From: Legionella steigerwaltii
GTDB lineage: Bacteria; Pseudomonadota; Gammaproteobacteria; Legionellales; Legionellaceae
Reading direction: 5' to 3'
Assembly (NCBI RefSeq): GCF_001468065.1
Contig: NZ_LNYZ01000006.1
Location: 22,002-86,001, forward strand
DNA: 64,000 nucleotides
Position numbers and translations under genes: made by a program. Under the pieces are notes generated by a model. That model saw only the letters and a list, made by a program, of their open reading frames with translations. It was not told the origin of the DNA and made no database searches. Below, piece after piece: positions 19,735 to 30,097 of the stretch. Within the stretch, counting starts at the first letter, position 1. The number at the start of each line of letters is the position of its first letter.

Positions 19735-21075
19735 TTACTCTCCTTTTTTCTCAGTTGCTTCAGTTGCAGGCTTAGGATTCATTATTGAATCATAATCTTT
19801 ATTTTTATATTTAATTTTTGCATCTTCAGCAATTTTATCTGCAACCATCTCTTCCATAACAATTGCTTCAATTTCAGCCATATGCTCTTTGCTACTTTGA
19901 TACCAAGCACGCAACTCATCAGGATTCTCGTAAGCACTGGCAAATCGTTCAATTACAGCATTAACTTTATCTTTATCTGCAACAACTTGGTGTTTTTTAA
20001 CGTACTCAGAGAAGAGTAAACCAAGATGAACGCGACGTTTTGCTTGCTCTTCAAACAGTTCACGAGGAAAATCAGGTATCTTTTCATTCTCATGATGCTC
20101 ATGTCCAAAAAGACGATGATACATATCATGTTTCAAATGTTCGATTTCTTTATCAATTAAAGCTAGTGGCAATTCAATGACATTCACTTCCATTAATTTA
20201 TCGAACAACTTTTCCCTATTCATCATACTGACGCGACGCTCTAATTCACGAGCCATATTCTCTTTAATATCTTTTTTCAGCGCGTCTATGCCGCCTTCTT
20301 TGATATTAAATTTCTCAGCAAAAGCTTCATCAAGCTCAGGTAATTTTCCTTCCATCACATTATGAAGTGTAATTTTGAAAACAGCTTCTTTACCTGCTAA
20401 TTCTTTATGGCCGTAGTCAGCAGGGAAAGTAACTTTGATATCAAAAGATTTCTCTTTTTTATTACCAATAATTCCTTCTTCAAAACCAGGAATCATCGAG
20501 CCAGACCCAATAATTAATTCATGCCCTTTCGCACTACCACCATCAAAGAGTTTATCATCAAGAAACCCTTCAAAATCGATAACTACTTTGTCACCTTTTT
20601 TGACAGCTCGAGATACATCATGCCATTCTTTATTTTGCTCACGAAGTTTATCCAACATGTTTTCAACGTCTTTATCTGTTACTTCTGAACGAGCCAGTTC
20701 AACTGATGCTTGATTTAATTCAGCTACTTCAAATACAGGCATTACTTCAAATATTGCGGAATACTTGAAGTCTTTTCCTTTCTCTAGCTGCTCAGGTTCA
20801 ACGGAAGGATAACCGGCAGGAACTAATTCATTTTTTTGTAATGCTTCAAACAATGTAGATTGCACCATGTCTCGAGCAACTTCTTCGCGAACACTTTGAG
20901 AATAGCGACTGACAACAACATGAAAGGGTACTTTACCAGGACGAAAACCATCAATTTTAACTTTGCGAGCAAGATTCTTGAGACGTAAGCTCACTTCTTC
21001 CTCAACTTTCTCTGAAGGCACAGAAACTGTGACCTTACGTTCCAAACCTTTTAGGGTCTCAACAGAAACTTGCAT
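19735..21075 (-). CDS. tig: trigger factor
   Basis: A ribosome-bound chaperone of 446 residues: an N-terminal ribosome-binding domain with the GFRPGKVP signature, a central FKBP-type isomerase domain (~160-245; [20 protein letters not shown]) and a helical C-terminal arm. I chose the ATG at 21075, preceded by AAGAGGTGA. The frame is open into the tRNA-Leu gene up to 21186, but that part is tRNA. Only 32 bases separate it from tRNA-Leu and no complete promoter fits there. Confidence 0.96.
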   Translation of the reverse strand: MQVSVETLKGLERKVTVSVPSEKVEEEVSLRLKNLARKVKIDGFRPGKVPFHVVVSRYSQSVREEVARDMVQSTLFEALQKNELVPAGYPSVEPEQLEKGKDFKYSAIFEVMPVFEVAELNQASVELARSEVTDKDVENMLDKLREQNKEWHDVSRAVKKGDKVVIDFEGFLDDKLFDGGSAKGHELIIGSGSMIPGFEEGIIGNKKEKSFDIKVTFPADYGHKELAGKEAVFKITLHNVMEGKLPELDEAFAEKFNIKEGGIDALKKDIKENMARELERRVSMMNREKLFDKLMEVNVIELPLALIDKEIEHLKHDMYHRLFGHEHHENEKIPDFPRELFEEQAKRRVHLGLLFSEYVKKHQVVADKDKVNAVIERFASAYENPDELRAWYQSSKEHMAEIEAIVMEEMVADKIAEDAKIKYKNKDYDSIMNPKPATEATEKKGE

Positions 21076-21107
21076 TAAAATCACCTCTTGGAATGTATAA
21101 TGATAAA

Positions 21108-21192
21108 TGGTGCGAAAGGAGAGACTCGAACTCTCACGGGTCGCCCCGCTGGAACCTAAATCCAGTGCGTCTACCAATTCCGCCACTTTCGC
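21108..21192 (-). tRNA. tRNA-Leu (TAG)
   Basis: An 85-base class II tRNA with a long variable arm, acceptor GCGAAAG/CTTTCGC, anticodon TAG in TTTAGGT and encoded CCA. It is last of a four-tRNA array and 32 bases upstream of tig. Confidence 0.95.
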
Positions 21193-21280
21193 AAATCAGG
21201 TTGGATTATCAATCAGTAATTCAGTCTTGTAAAGACTCAGATAAAATCTTTAGCGATAAACCTTTTTTGTTTCTCTCATA

Positions 21281-21357
21281 TGGGGTGAACGATGGGACTC
21301 GAACCCACGACAACCGGGATCACAACCCGGGGCTCTACCAACTGAGCTACGCTCACC
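21281..21357 (-). tRNA. tRNA-His (GTG)
   Basis: 77 bases including the extra 5' G and encoded CCA. The anticodon is GTG in TTGTGAT. Confidence 0.95.
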
Positions 21358-21398
21358 ATAAACTATATACCAGAAATTCTTATGAACAAGATCTGGGC

Positions 21399-21475
21399 TG
21401 GCACGCCCGGCAGGATTCGAACCTGCTACCCTCGGCTTAGAAGGCCGATGCTCTATCCAGATGAGCTACGGGCGC
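21399..21475 (-). tRNA. tRNA-Arg (TCT)
   Basis: 77 bases with acceptor GCGCCCG/CGGGCGT, anticodon TCT in CTTCTAA and encoded CCA. Confidence 0.95.
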
Positions 21476-21479
21476 ATCT

Positions 21480-21556
21480 TGGTCGGGGTAGAGGGATTCG
21501 AACCCCCGACATCCTGCTCCCAAAGCAGGCGCGCTACCAGACTGCGCTATACCCCG
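21480..21556 (-). tRNA. tRNA-Pro (TGG)
   Basis: 77 bases with acceptor CGGGGTA/TACCCCG, anticodon TGG in TTTGGGA and encoded CCA. It is the first gene of the array. Confidence 0.95.
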
Positions 21557-21584
21557 TAAAACCCGTCCCAAGGACAGAGCGCAG

Positions 21585-21613
21585 ATGATACTAGGTGCCT
21601 TCATCAAGGTCAA
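21585..21613 (-). promoter_or_regulatory. strong promoter of the tRNA-Pro-Arg-His-Leu array
   Basis: On the minus strand TTGACC, a 17-base spacer and TATCAT are followed by a GC-rich discriminator (CTGCGC), typical of stable-RNA promoters under stringent control. The next 180 bases towards the integrase gene show nothing further. Confidence 0.8.
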
Positions 21614-21797
21614 TATCTCTAATCATTTAATTTTAATTAATTTTACTTTATTGCTGCCGTTATTTAATTAGCTTGAACAAATCGTTATTTTTTAAGCCAT
21701 GTAGCTGATTGTCCATACAAGCACTGTACTCACCTACTCGAATCTTCTTCCTTTTTCAGCTAGCATTGAGGTTCATTATTCATTTTACCTTGAAAAT

Positions 21798-23021
21798 ATG
21801 AAACTTAAATTGCTCCCTATCTTCGACAATCTGAATTACCTACATAAAAACCACGAGCATGTTGTATTGCCTGATATTTGTTTTCAAAATGATTTTAATT
21901 ATGCGTTGAATTTTTTGAAAAGTTACACTGGCAGTCAAGGCACGTTCAATAGTTACCGTAGGGAAACGGAACGTTTATTACAATGGTCCTGGTTAATTAA
22001 AAATGTAACTATCAATGAATTGAAACGTGATGATATAGAGCAATACATTCATTTTTGCCAAAATCCACCCAAATCCTGGATCAGTTTAAAAAAAGTCCCT
22101 CGTTTTATTGAAAAAGATGGAAAACGTATTCCTAATGAAGAGTGGAGGCCCTTTGTAGTTACGTTAAGCAAATCTGCAATAAAAAACGGTCAAAAACCAC
22201 AGATTGATCAATTCAATTTATCTCAAGGAGCCATTCAAGAAATATTTGCTATTTTAAGTACCTTATTTAATTTCTTAATTGCAGAAGAGTATCTGGTTTC
22301 TAATCCTGTTGCTCTAATTCGTCAAAAAAGTAAATTTATTCGTAAGCGCCAACATAATGCCCCCATACGACGATTGAGTTTGACACAATGGAGCGCTGTA
22401 TTGGATGCCGCTGAATCCCTTGCCGAAGAATCCCCCCTGAAGCATGAACGCACTCGTTTTATGTTGAGTTTGTTGTTTGGCATGTATCTTCGTATATCTG
22501 AATTAGCAGCAAGTGATCGCTGGATCCCCAGTATGAATGATTTTGCCAAGGACAGTAATGGTCATTGGTGGTTCACAACGATAGGTAAAGGAAACAAAGA
22601 ACGACAAATCGCAGTAAGCGAAGCAATGTTGGAAAGTTTGATGCGATGGCGTTGTTTCTTGGGATTATCTCCCCTCCCTTCTCCAGCAGATAATAGCCCA
22701 CTTATTCCCAAAATTCGTGGGAACGGTCCTATGAGTGATACAGCACCGATACGCAGAATTATTCAGCGATGTTTTGACTTAGCAGGTGAGCAACTGCGCA
22801 TAAAAGGCCATAATGAAGAGGCAGATAATTTAGCTGCAGCGACTGTCCACTGGCTTAGACATACCGGTATTTCTGAAGATGTTAAAATTCGTCCTCGTGA
22901 ACATGTGCGAGACGATGCTGGCCATAGTTCTAGTGCAACAACAGATCGTTATATCGACATTGAAAAACAAGCTCGCTATCAGTCGGCCAGGAAAAAAACG
23001 ATTGAGCCAGAACCAAGTTAA
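21798..23021 (+). CDS. tyrosine recombinase / phage-type integrase
   Basis: A 407-residue site-specific recombinase with a SAM-like core-binding N-domain (~30-170) and a catalytic domain. All catalytic residues are visible: Arg232 (YLRISELA), Lys264 (GKGNKERQ), His351 and Arg354 (HWLRHTG), His376 (DAGHSS) and Tyr385 (TDRYIDI). It is next to a tRNA array but on its 5' side and transcribed away from it. No other phage or element genes and no att repeats are evident, so a resident Xer-like or orphan enzyme is as likely as a mobile-element integrase. Confidence 0.85.
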   Translation: MKLKLLPIFDNLNYLHKNHEHVVLPDICFQNDFNYALNFLKSYTGSQGTFNSYRRETERLLQWSWLIKNVTINELKRDDIEQYIHFCQNPPKSWISLKKVPRFIEKDGKRIPNEEWRPFVVTLSKSAIKNGQKPQIDQFNLSQGAIQEIFAILSTLFNFLIAEEYLVSNPVALIRQKSKFIRKRQHNAPIRRLSLTQWSAVLDAAESLAEESPLKHERTRFMLSLLFGMYLRISELAASDRWIPSMNDFAKDSNGHWWFTTIGKGNKERQIAVSEAMLESLMRWRCFLGLSPLPSPADNSPLIPKIRGNGPMSDTAPIRRIIQRCFDLAGEQLRIKGHNEEADNLAAATVHWLRHTGISEDVKIRPREHVRDDAGHSSSATTDRYIDIEKQARYQSARKKTIEPEPS

Positions 23022-23050
23022 GCGGATTTATGTTAGAATTAAGAGAATAT

Positions 23051-23135
23051 TGTAGCCTGGGTGCTGCGAAGAGAAATCCAGGAAATATGACGGCTGCTTT
23101 AAACCCGGGTTTCGCTTCGCAGCACCCAGGCTACA
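23051..23135. repeat. intergenic palindromic repeat
   Basis: TGTAGCCTGGGTGCTGCGAAG pairs with CTTCGCAGCACCCAGGCTACA (one mismatch region inside). It lies between two co-oriented genes, after the recombinase stop. Confidence 0.88.
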
Positions 23136-23179
23136 GTTTTTAATTTTTATATAACCACCTATATGGCTAAAGATTTATC

Positions 23180-25030
23180 ATGCTTACTCTTCGTCAAATT
23201 ACTTTAAGTCGTGGCAATAAAGTTTTATTAGATAAAGTTAATGTCACACTTTATGAAAAACAAAAAATAGGTCTTATTGGTCATAATGGCTGTGGCAAAT
23301 CGACATTATTTGATTTTTTATTAAAAAAACTACACCCTGATACGGGTGATTTTTTAATTAATCCTCAACTTACCATCAGTCACTTATCTCAACAATTACC
23401 TGTCAGTGATGAAAAAGCACTGGATTTTGTATTGGGTGGTGATGAAGAATATCTTAAGTTGCTTCAACGCCTGAACGATGCAGAAGCAACAGGCAATGAT
23501 GCTGAAGTGTTAGCATGCCATGAAGAGTTAAGTCATACCGGGGGCTACAGTAAACCAGCCCAAGCAGCAACGATTATGTCTGGCCTTGGTTTTATAGGTG
23601 AGCAACAACAGGCTTCCGTGAATAGCTTTTCCGGGGGTTGGAGAATGCGTTTAAGCCTCGCACGCTGCTTAATGAAACCGGCTGATTTACTTTTGCTGGA
23701 TGAACCTACTAACCATTTAGACATGGAAGCTATTTTTTGGTTGGAACGTTTTTTAAGACAAAGCCCCTGCACTATTATTCTTATTTCTCATGACCGTGAA
23801 TTTCTTGATGCTTTCGTTACTCATATTCTTCATATTGAGAAACAAAATCTAACGCTTTACAGTGGCGATTACAGTTGTTTCGAAAAAACACATGCACAAC
23901 AATTGGCATTGCAACAAGCCATGTTTGAAAAACAACAAGCCAAAATTAATCATATGATGTCATTTGTCAATCGATTTAGAGCCAAAGCTACTAAAGCAAA
24001 ACAAGCCCAAGGACGTCTAAAGGCCATTGAAAGAATGGAAATTATCGCTGCAGCGCAAGTAGATTCTCCCTTTTCTTTTGATTTTTTTCCATGCCCCCGA
24101 GCAGGTAATCCATTAATTCAGTGCAATATGGTCGATGCGGGATATCAATCTGAAAACCCTATATTAAAAAGAATCAATTTCTCACTCAATCCAGGGGACA
24201 GAATAGCCTTGTTGGGACCAAATGGCGAAGGAAAATCTACACTGATCAAGACATTAACTGGTTCTTTAACTCCTTTGAATGGTACAATTCACCGTGCAGT
24301 ACATTTAAAGATTGGCTATTATGCACAACACCAAGTAGAACAGCTGGATTACAATTTAAGTCCAGTGGAAACAATCCAAGTTTTATCACCAGAAGCACGC
24401 GAACAAACTATTCGTGATTTTTTAGGTGGCTTTAATTTCACTGGTGATATGGCAGTACAACCCATTACTCACTTTTCCGGTGGTGAAAAAGCACGTTTAG
24501 CTTTGGCTAAACTCGTTTGGCTCAAACCCAATCTACTTTTGCTTGATGAGCCCACAAACCATTTGGATCTTGGGATGCGGTCCGCTATTGAGCTCGCATT
24601 GCAAAGCTATGAAGGTGCATTAATTCTTATCTCGCATGACCGTCATATGCTCAAAACCAGCGTCGATAATTTCTATCTGATTTACCAGAAGAAAGTGCAA
24701 GCGTTTGATGGGGACTTAGATGATTATTATTCATGGCTACAAGCTAAAGATTCAGTTAAAGAAAATTCAGCTACTTCAACTGCAACTGATTATAAAGAAA
24801 AGAAAACCTTACAAAATCGTTTGAAGAAACTGGAACAGTTGATTGAACAATATCAAGACGAACTTGCCAAACTGGATACTCAGCTAGGTGACCCAAGCAT
24901 TTATGAAGACAGTACGCAACAAAATAAGCTCAATCAATTAGTACAAAAGCGTAGTTTTACTCATTCTTCTTTAAGTCAGACTGAAGAAGAATGGTTAGAA
25001 ATTAGCACCAGTTTGGAAGATTTAGCTTAA
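23180..25030 (+). CDS. yheS: ABC-F family ATPase, YheS-like
   Basis: A 616-residue soluble protein with two ABC cassettes and no membrane segments. Cassette 1 has GHNGCGKST and SGGWRMRLSLARC with LLLDEPTNHLD. Cassette 2 has GPNGEGKST and SGGEKARLALAKL with the same DEPTNHLD box. A linker and a C-terminal coiled coil (residues ~535-600) complete the ABC-F layout. Members act on ribosomes, for example in translation rescue. The YheS assignment rests on length and arrangement. Confidence 0.87.
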   Translation: MLTLRQITLSRGNKVLLDKVNVTLYEKQKIGLIGHNGCGKSTLFDFLLKKLHPDTGDFLINPQLTISHLSQQLPVSDEKALDFVLGGDEEYLKLLQRLNDAEATGNDAEVLACHEELSHTGGYSKPAQAATIMSGLGFIGEQQQASVNSFSGGWRMRLSLARCLMKPADLLLLDEPTNHLDMEAIFWLERFLRQSPCTIILISHDREFLDAFVTHILHIEKQNLTLYSGDYSCFEKTHAQQLALQQAMFEKQQAKINHMMSFVNRFRAKATKAKQAQGRLKAIERMEIIAAAQVDSPFSFDFFPCPRAGNPLIQCNMVDAGYQSENPILKRINFSLNPGDRIALLGPNGEGKSTLIKTLTGSLTPLNGTIHRAVHLKIGYYAQHQVEQLDYNLSPVETIQVLSPEAREQTIRDFLGGFNFTGDMAVQPITHFSGGEKARLALAKLVWLKPNLLLLDEPTNHLDLGMRSAIELALQSYEGALILISHDRHMLKTSVDNFYLIYQKKVQAFDGDLDDYYSWLQAKDSVKENSATSTATDYKEKKTLQNRLKKLEQLIEQYQDELAKLDTQLGDPSIYEDSTQQNKLNQLVQKRSFTHSSLSQTEEEWLEISTSLEDLA

Positions 25031-25033
25031 ACA

Positions 25034-25117
25034 TGTAGCCTGGGTGCAGCGAAGCGGAACCCGGGAATATTGAACCACTTCTTATCCCAGGTTCCGCTTC
25101 GCTGCACCCAGGCTACA
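25034..25117. repeat. intergenic palindromic repeat
   Basis: TGTAGCCTGGGTGCAGCGAAG and its perfect complement flank a short centre. It begins four bases after the ABC-F stop, between convergent genes. Confidence 0.9.
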
Positions 25118-25148
25118 TAATCTATCCCGTTATCATTTCGGAGAAAAA

Positions 25149-25829
25149 CTACTTAACTGAACGCAACAATTCTAACATCGCCTTCGCGGCGAGTTGTTCA
25201 GCCTTTCGCCGATTGGATCCCTCACCAAAGGTTTTTTGCCTCGCTCCATTAACCGTACAGGTGATATAAAATATTTGATTGTGTTCATCACCTTCTACCT
25301 TAGTTAAGGTATACTCTGGAAGAGCAATTTTTTCAGCCTGTAAATATTCCTGCAGTTGAGTTTTAGCGTCTTTCAAACAATCGTTTAAATTAGGATCTTC
25401 AAGCCGAGAATGATATAACTTTAAAATAACCTCTTTTGCAGACTCAATGCCACCATCAAGAAAAACTGCGGCAAAAACTGCTTCCAGGGCATCAGAAAGA
25501 ATTGAGGCACGACGAAAACCACCACTTTTTAGCTCGCCTTGGCCTAAAAAAAGAAAATCGCCAAGATCAATTTCTTTAGCTAATTCGACCAACATCTCGC
25601 CTCGAACCAAAAATGATCGCAAACGACTTAATTGACCTTCACTCTGCATAGGAAATCGATGAAATAGTTCATTGGCAATTACAAAACTTAAAATTGAATC
25701 TCCTAGAAACTCAAAACGCTCATAGTTTTCACTACCCACACTACAGTGCGTCAAAGCTTGCCTAAGATAAGCAACATTTTTAAATTGATAATTTAATCGC
25801 CTGCATAACCTTTCTAAATCAACTTTCAC
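25149..25829 (-). CDS. rnc: ribonuclease III
   Basis: A 226-residue double-strand-specific RNase (E. coli 226). The catalytic signature ERFEFLGDSILSFVIANELF lies near residue 40. The C-terminal dsRNA-binding domain spans ~155-224. It processes rRNA and structured mRNAs. It overlaps the upstream DUF4845 gene by 11 bases and is last of the lepA-lepB-DUF4845-rnc operon. Confidence 0.96.
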   Translation of the reverse strand: MKVDLERLCRRLNYQFKNVAYLRQALTHCSVGSENYERFEFLGDSILSFVIANELFHRFPMQSEGQLSRLRSFLVRGEMLVELAKEIDLGDFLFLGQGELKSGGFRRASILSDALEAVFAAVFLDGGIESAKEVILKLYHSRLEDPNLNDCLKDAKTQLQEYLQAEKIALPEYTLTKVEGDEHNQIFYITCTVNGARQKTFGEGSNRRKAEQLAAKAMLELLRSVK

Positions 25830-26211
25830 TGCCAGTTACAACCTCTTCAGTATGATCAAAATCAAATAATAAGCTTATATTGTATACTAAAGGCTTAATC
25901 ACTTGGTATTTCAATTTCACTCTAAATTTATTGCCACCCATGGGTTCAATAGCTAACTGATTTTCCTTTAAACTTTCTACGCCGTTTATATCCAGACGTT
26001 TATCTAAAGTACTCTTCAGAACGTTAACATCAGCAACCGGATCCCCTGTTAATGTGGATGGAGGAATCGAATTTAATCCTTTCACTGATTCGAGAACAGA
26101 GTAATACTGCAGGTAAACCGGAATAATACGCATTATTACCACCACACCCATAACAAGCACAACTACAGTAACTAACATCCCTATAAAAGTCATTCCCTTT
26201 TGTCTTTGCAT
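25819..26211 (-). CDS. DUF4845 membrane protein
   Basis: A 130-residue protein with one N-terminal membrane segment (GMTFIGMLVTVVVLVMGVVVI, type-IV-pilin-like in appearance) and a periplasmic remainder. Small DUF4845 proteins sit between lepB and rnc in many gammaproteobacteria; their function is unknown. It overlaps rnc and lies 72 bases after lepB. Confidence 0.8.
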   Translation of the reverse strand: MQRQKGMTFIGMLVTVVVLVMGVVVIMRIIPVYLQYYSVLESVKGLNSIPPSTLTGDPVADVNVLKSTLDKRLDINGVESLKENQLAIEPMGGNKFRVKLKYQVIKPLVYNISLLFDFDHTEEVVTGSES

Positions 26212-26283
26212 TTGTTATTCCCTTTATCTGCTCTAAATTTAAAATCAATATTTTGATCTAAGAACCATGAAAATATCACGTAT

Positions 26284-27039
26284 TTAGGGTATCAATTTCC
26301 CTATTTTAGACCAACGCACATTAGCCGTCTTACTATTCCAACTCATCCAAACCAAAAATGCTTTGCCTCGCAAATAGGACTCAGGTACAAACCCCCAGAA
26401 TCTGCTATCTGCACTGTCATCGCGGTTATCACCCATCATGAAATAATTTCCCTCGGGCACTACAATATCAAAGTCTACAGCGGGAACATCAGCTCGAATG
26501 AAAATATCATGCACAGTTCCATTCAAATCTTCTTTATATTTAGCTACTGCCTTCCCAGAGCTCTCATCAATAGTGTACTCAACAAAGGTTTGTTTTGCTT
26601 CCTTACCATTAATTGTTAATACCTTATTGTGATAAGTAATCTTATCACCGGGAACTCCTATTACTCTTTTAATATAATCATAAGAAGGATCGGGCGGCCA
26701 ACGAAATACAGCAACTGCCCCTGTCTTAGGGTCAGAAATTGAAAGAATTTTCTTTTCCCAAACTGGGAGCCTTAATCCATAAATAAACTTATTTACCGCA
26801 ACAAAATCACCAACAAGCAATGTTGGCTCTAATGAACCTGAAGGGATACGAAAAGGTTCAATTATGAATGAGCGTAGAATTAAGACAATGAAGAAAACGG
26901 GGAAAAAAGATCGTGAGTATTCAATGATCCGATTGGGTTTTTCATCCTGAGTACGCTTTTTTGCCCAAAATAGAACATCGAGTAGATAAATAAATCCACT
27001 GATAAAAGATAGGACAACTAATATTAAAGCAAAATTCAT
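26284..27039 (-). CDS. lepB: signal peptidase I
   Basis: A 251-residue inner-membrane peptidase that removes Sec and Tat signal peptides. There are two N-terminal hydrophobic segments, the catalytic Ser69 in RIPSGSLEPTL and the Lys124 base in YDYIKRVIGVPGDK. GDNRDDSADSRFWGFV forms the conserved box E. The residue after the catalytic Ser is Leu where most homologues have Met. It sits between lepA and DUF4845. Confidence 0.95.
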   Translation of the reverse strand: MNFALILVVLSFISGFIYLLDVLFWAKKRTQDEKPNRIIEYSRSFFPVFFIVLILRSFIIEPFRIPSGSLEPTLLVGDFVAVNKFIYGLRLPVWEKKILSISDPKTGAVAVFRWPPDPSYDYIKRVIGVPGDKITYHNKVLTINGKEAKQTFVEYTIDESSGKAVAKYKEDLNGTVHDIFIRADVPAVDFDIVVPEGNYFMMGDNRDDSADSRFWGFVPESYLRGKAFLVWMSWNSKTANVRWSKIGKLIP

Positions 27040-27142
27040 AAATTTATATCCTAATTAAACTTAATTTATATATCCAATAACCATTCATCCATTTTAAAAT
27101 CCTGGTGAAAAGTCAGATTTGGTGAACCGTGGTAAACAGCTA

Positions 27143-28948
27143 TTATTTCTTTTTATCCGTTTGAAACACAGCCATAAAAGCCTCTTGCGGTATTTCCACA
27201 TGCCCCACTTGCTTCATACGTTTTTTACCCGCTTTTTGTTTTTCCAATAATTTCCGTTTTCGTGTCACATCACCACCATAACATTTAGCAGTAACGTTTT
27301 TTCGTAGTGCCTTTACTGTTTGTCTGGCAATAATATGACTGCCTAAAGCCGCTTGAATTGCCACATCAAACATTTGTCTTGGAATTAAATCTCGCATTTT
27401 CTCAGCAATTAATTTTCCACGACTATGTGATGAGGAGCGATGGACAATCACTGAGAGCGCGTCCACACGTTCACTATTAATCAAAATATCCATTTTAACT
27501 AAATCGGCTTCCTGAAAACGCAAAAAATTGTAATCCAATGAAGCATAACCTCGGCTCACCGATTTTAATCGGTCAAAAAAGTCAGAAACTACTTCGCTCA
27601 TTGGAATATCATAGGTTACAGAAACTTGGCGGCCACTGTAAGTCATATTTACTTGGACACCACGTCGCTCAATACACAAATTAATAATTGAACCGAGATA
27701 ATCCTGTGGTACAAGTATATTTGCTCGTACAATAGGCTCATACATTTCTTTAATTTGTGGAAGCGGCGGTAGATGAGATGGATTATCAATGAGCATCGTC
27801 TCGCCTTTTTGCGTCACAATTTGATAAACCACTGTAGGCGCGGTGGAGATTAGATCAAGATTATATTCTCGTTCCAGACGCTCCTGTACAATTTCCATAT
27901 GCAGCATACCTAGGAAGCCACATCGGAAACCAAAACCTAGTGCTTCAGAAGATTCAGGTTCATAAAAGAGTGAAGCATCATTGAGGCTTAATTTAGCCAA
28001 AGCTTCGCGGAATGCCTCAAAATCATCAGCACTGATAGGAAATAGACCCGCATAAACTTGGGGTTTCACACGTTGAAAACCAGGAAGTGGTTTATCCGCA
28101 GAATTTTTTTCCAGAGTAAGTGTATCGCCTACTGGAGCGCCTTGAATTTCTTTGATTCCGGCAACGACATAACCGACTTCACCAGCATTCAACATTTCCA
28201 GCTTAGTACGTTTAGGAGTAAATATACCTACCTGATCAACCTCATAAGATCGACCTGTAGACATGACTCTCATCTTGTCCCCCTTACGTATCGATCCATT
28301 TACAATACGCACCAAAGAAACAACACCAAGGTAGCTATCAAACCATGAATCAATAATTAAAGCTTGTAAAGGCGCGTCGATATTACCTACTGGTGGTGGA
28401 ATACGAGTTACTAATGCTTCCAGAACATCTTCCACACCAAGTCCACTTTTTGCACTAGCCCTTATTGCATCGTGTGCGTCCACACCAATAATATCTTCAA
28501 TTTCTGAGATAACACGCTCTGGCTCAGCTTGCGGTAAATCAATTTTATTAAGCACGGGCAAAACAGATAATGATTGATCAATGGCCGTGTAACAAACAGC
28601 GACAGTTTGTGCTTCCACACCCTGGGCTGCATCCACAACAAGAATCGCACCCTCACAAGCAGCCAAAGAACGAGATACTTCATAGCTAAAGTCCACATGT
28701 CCTGGTGTATCAATGAAGTTTAAGAGATAGCTATTGCCATCTTTCGCAGTGTAATTTAAAGAAACACACTGGGCTTTGATCGTAATCCCCCTTTCTCGCT
28801 CTATATCCATTGAGTCAAGAACTTGAGCACTCATTTCACGTTCTGTTAAACCACCACAAATTTGGATAAACCGATCTGCCAAGGTTGATTTACCATGATC
28901 AATATGGGCAATAATCGAAAAATTACGAATCCGCTTTAAATCACTCAA
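27143..28948 (-). CDS. lepA: elongation factor 4 (LepA)
   Basis: A ribosome-associated translational GTPase. It has G1 AHIDHGKST, the G2/G3 elements ([16 protein letters not shown]), G4 NKIDLP, an EF-G-like domain V and the LepA-specific C-terminal domain. The ATG at 28978 gives 611 residues. I prefer the TTG at 28948, which gives the usual N-terminus (Met)[10 protein letters not shown], about 601 residues, and has AAGGG upstream. It is first of the lepA-lepB-DUF4845-rnc operon and divergent from mltB. Confidence 0.94.
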   Translation of the reverse strand: MSDLKRIRNFSIIAHIDHGKSTLADRFIQICGGLTEREMSAQVLDSMDIERERGITIKAQCVSLNYTAKDGNSYLLNFIDTPGHVDFSYEVSRSLAACEGAILVVDAAQGVEAQTVAVCYTAIDQSLSVLPVLNKIDLPQAEPERVISEIEDIIGVDAHDAIRASAKSGLGVEDVLEALVTRIPPPVGNIDAPLQALIIDSWFDSYLGVVSLVRIVNGSIRKGDKMRVMSTGRSYEVDQVGIFTPKRTKLEMLNAGEVGYVVAGIKEIQGAPVGDTLTLEKNSADKPLPGFQRVKPQVYAGLFPISADDFEAFREALAKLSLNDASLFYEPESSEALGFGFRCGFLGMLHMEIVQERLEREYNLDLISTAPTVVYQIVTQKGETMLIDNPSHLPPLPQIKEMYEPIVRANILVPQDYLGSIINLCIERRGVQVNMTYSGRQVSVTYDIPMSEVVSDFFDRLKSVSRGYASLDYNFLRFQEADLVKMDILINSERVDALSVIVHRSSSHSRGKLIAEKMRDLIPRQMFDVAIQAALGSHIIARQTVKALRKNVTAKCYGGDVTRKRKLLEKQKAGKKRMKQVGHVEIPQEAFMAVFQTDKKK

Positions 28949-29072
28949 CTGAAATACCCTTTTTTGCAAATAGCGCATTCTAGCTTAAATAAGCGCAGCC
29001 TTAAAGTATTTGCTAATGCACCGCATTTTTAATAAGATTTACCATTTCGTTTTTCTATTATTAGGGTGCGCT

Positions 29073-30095
29073 ATGCGACGAGTATCAAGTTTGGGGTTTA
29101 TAGCAATATTATTGCTACTTCTTTCGTTCTCAACTTATTCAGATACCGCATTTACACAAAGAAAAGATGTACAACTCTTTATCAAAAGTATGGTTAATGA
29201 GTACCACTTTAATGCTAAAGAGCTTACAGCAACAATGAATCAGGTAGTAATCCGACCCGATATCATTGAATCGATGGAAAAACCCTATGAAAAGAAGAAT
29301 TGGGATGTTTATAGAGATTTGTTTCTTACCCCTGCACGTCTAAAAGGCGGATTGGACTATTGGGCAGCGAATAGAAAGGCATTAGAAAAAGCACAAAAAA
29401 AATATGGCGTTCCCCCAGAAATTATTATTGCAATTTTGGGAGTGGAAACCTTATATGGAGAGAAACAAGGAGAACATCGAGTTCTAGATGCATTAGCCAC
29501 ACTGGCTTTCAATTATCCAAAACGCGCGCCTTATTTCACTAAAGAATTAAAAGAATACCTGCTTCTTTGTCGCGAACATGGAGTTCCTGCAACCCAATTC
29601 AAAGGTTCCTATGCAGGTGCCATTGGCCAACCACAATTCATGCCCAGTAGTTACCGTAACTTTGCTGTTGATTTTAATAATACTGGAAAACGCGATATTG
29701 TAACCAATAATGCGGATTCGATTGGAAGCATTGCGAATTATTTCTATCATCATGGTTGGAGACCTAATGATGGGGTTGCCCAACATGCCACAGTAGTTGG
29801 TACTCGTTATAAACGAATTCAAGTGAACCCTAAAAAACCCAATTATTACTATTCACAATTGATTGCAAATGGTATTAAACCTGTTACCGCCGCGTATAAT
29901 CATCCTTCACGCGCCGCCTTAATTGAGCTGGTTACGGCTAAAGGGAATGAATATTGGATCGCTTATCCTAATTTCTTTGTGATAACCCGATACAATTCAA
30001 GTCCCCAGTATGCACTTGTAGTTTATCTACTGTCGCAACAATTGAAGCAACAATGGACTGCCATGAATATAAAAAAACTTAGAGCTTATGCTTAG
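29073..30095 (+). CDS. mltB: lytic murein transglycosylase B
   Basis: A 340-residue periplasmic enzyme. An N-terminal hydrophobic signal (LGFIAILLLLLSFST) precedes the SLT fold with catalytic Glu125 in LGVETLYGE, followed by GAIGQPQFMPSSYRNFAVDFN. It cleaves glycan strands to form 1,6-anhydromuramyl ends. I prefer the ATG at 29073 (AGGGTG upstream) to the in-frame start at 29010. There is no lipobox Cys, so it may be soluble or membrane-tethered. gspL starts three bases after its stop. Confidence 0.93.
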   Translation: MRRVSSLGFIAILLLLLSFSTYSDTAFTQRKDVQLFIKSMVNEYHFNAKELTATMNQVVIRPDIIESMEKPYEKKNWDVYRDLFLTPARLKGGLDYWAANRKALEKAQKKYGVPPEIIIAILGVETLYGEKQGEHRVLDALATLAFNYPKRAPYFTKELKEYLLLCREHGVPATQFKGSYAGAIGQPQFMPSSYRNFAVDFNNTGKRDIVTNNADSIGSIANYFYHHGWRPNDGVAQHATVVGTRYKRIQVNPKKPNYYYSQLIANGIKPVTAAYNHPSRAALIELVTAKGNEYWIAYPNFFVITRYNSSPQYALVVYLLSQQLKQQWTAMNIKKLRAYA

Positions 30096-30097
30096 GA

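Noticed and set aside
21093..21588. Two overlapping plus-strand ORFs across the tRNA array
   Set aside because: They are antisense to tRNA-Leu, His, Arg and Pro; the peptides are translations of tRNA complement.
21480..23021. A genomic island inserted at tRNA-Pro
   Set aside because: The recombinase is on the 5' side of the tRNA, there is no repeated tRNA 3' end downstream, and housekeeping genes follow directly.
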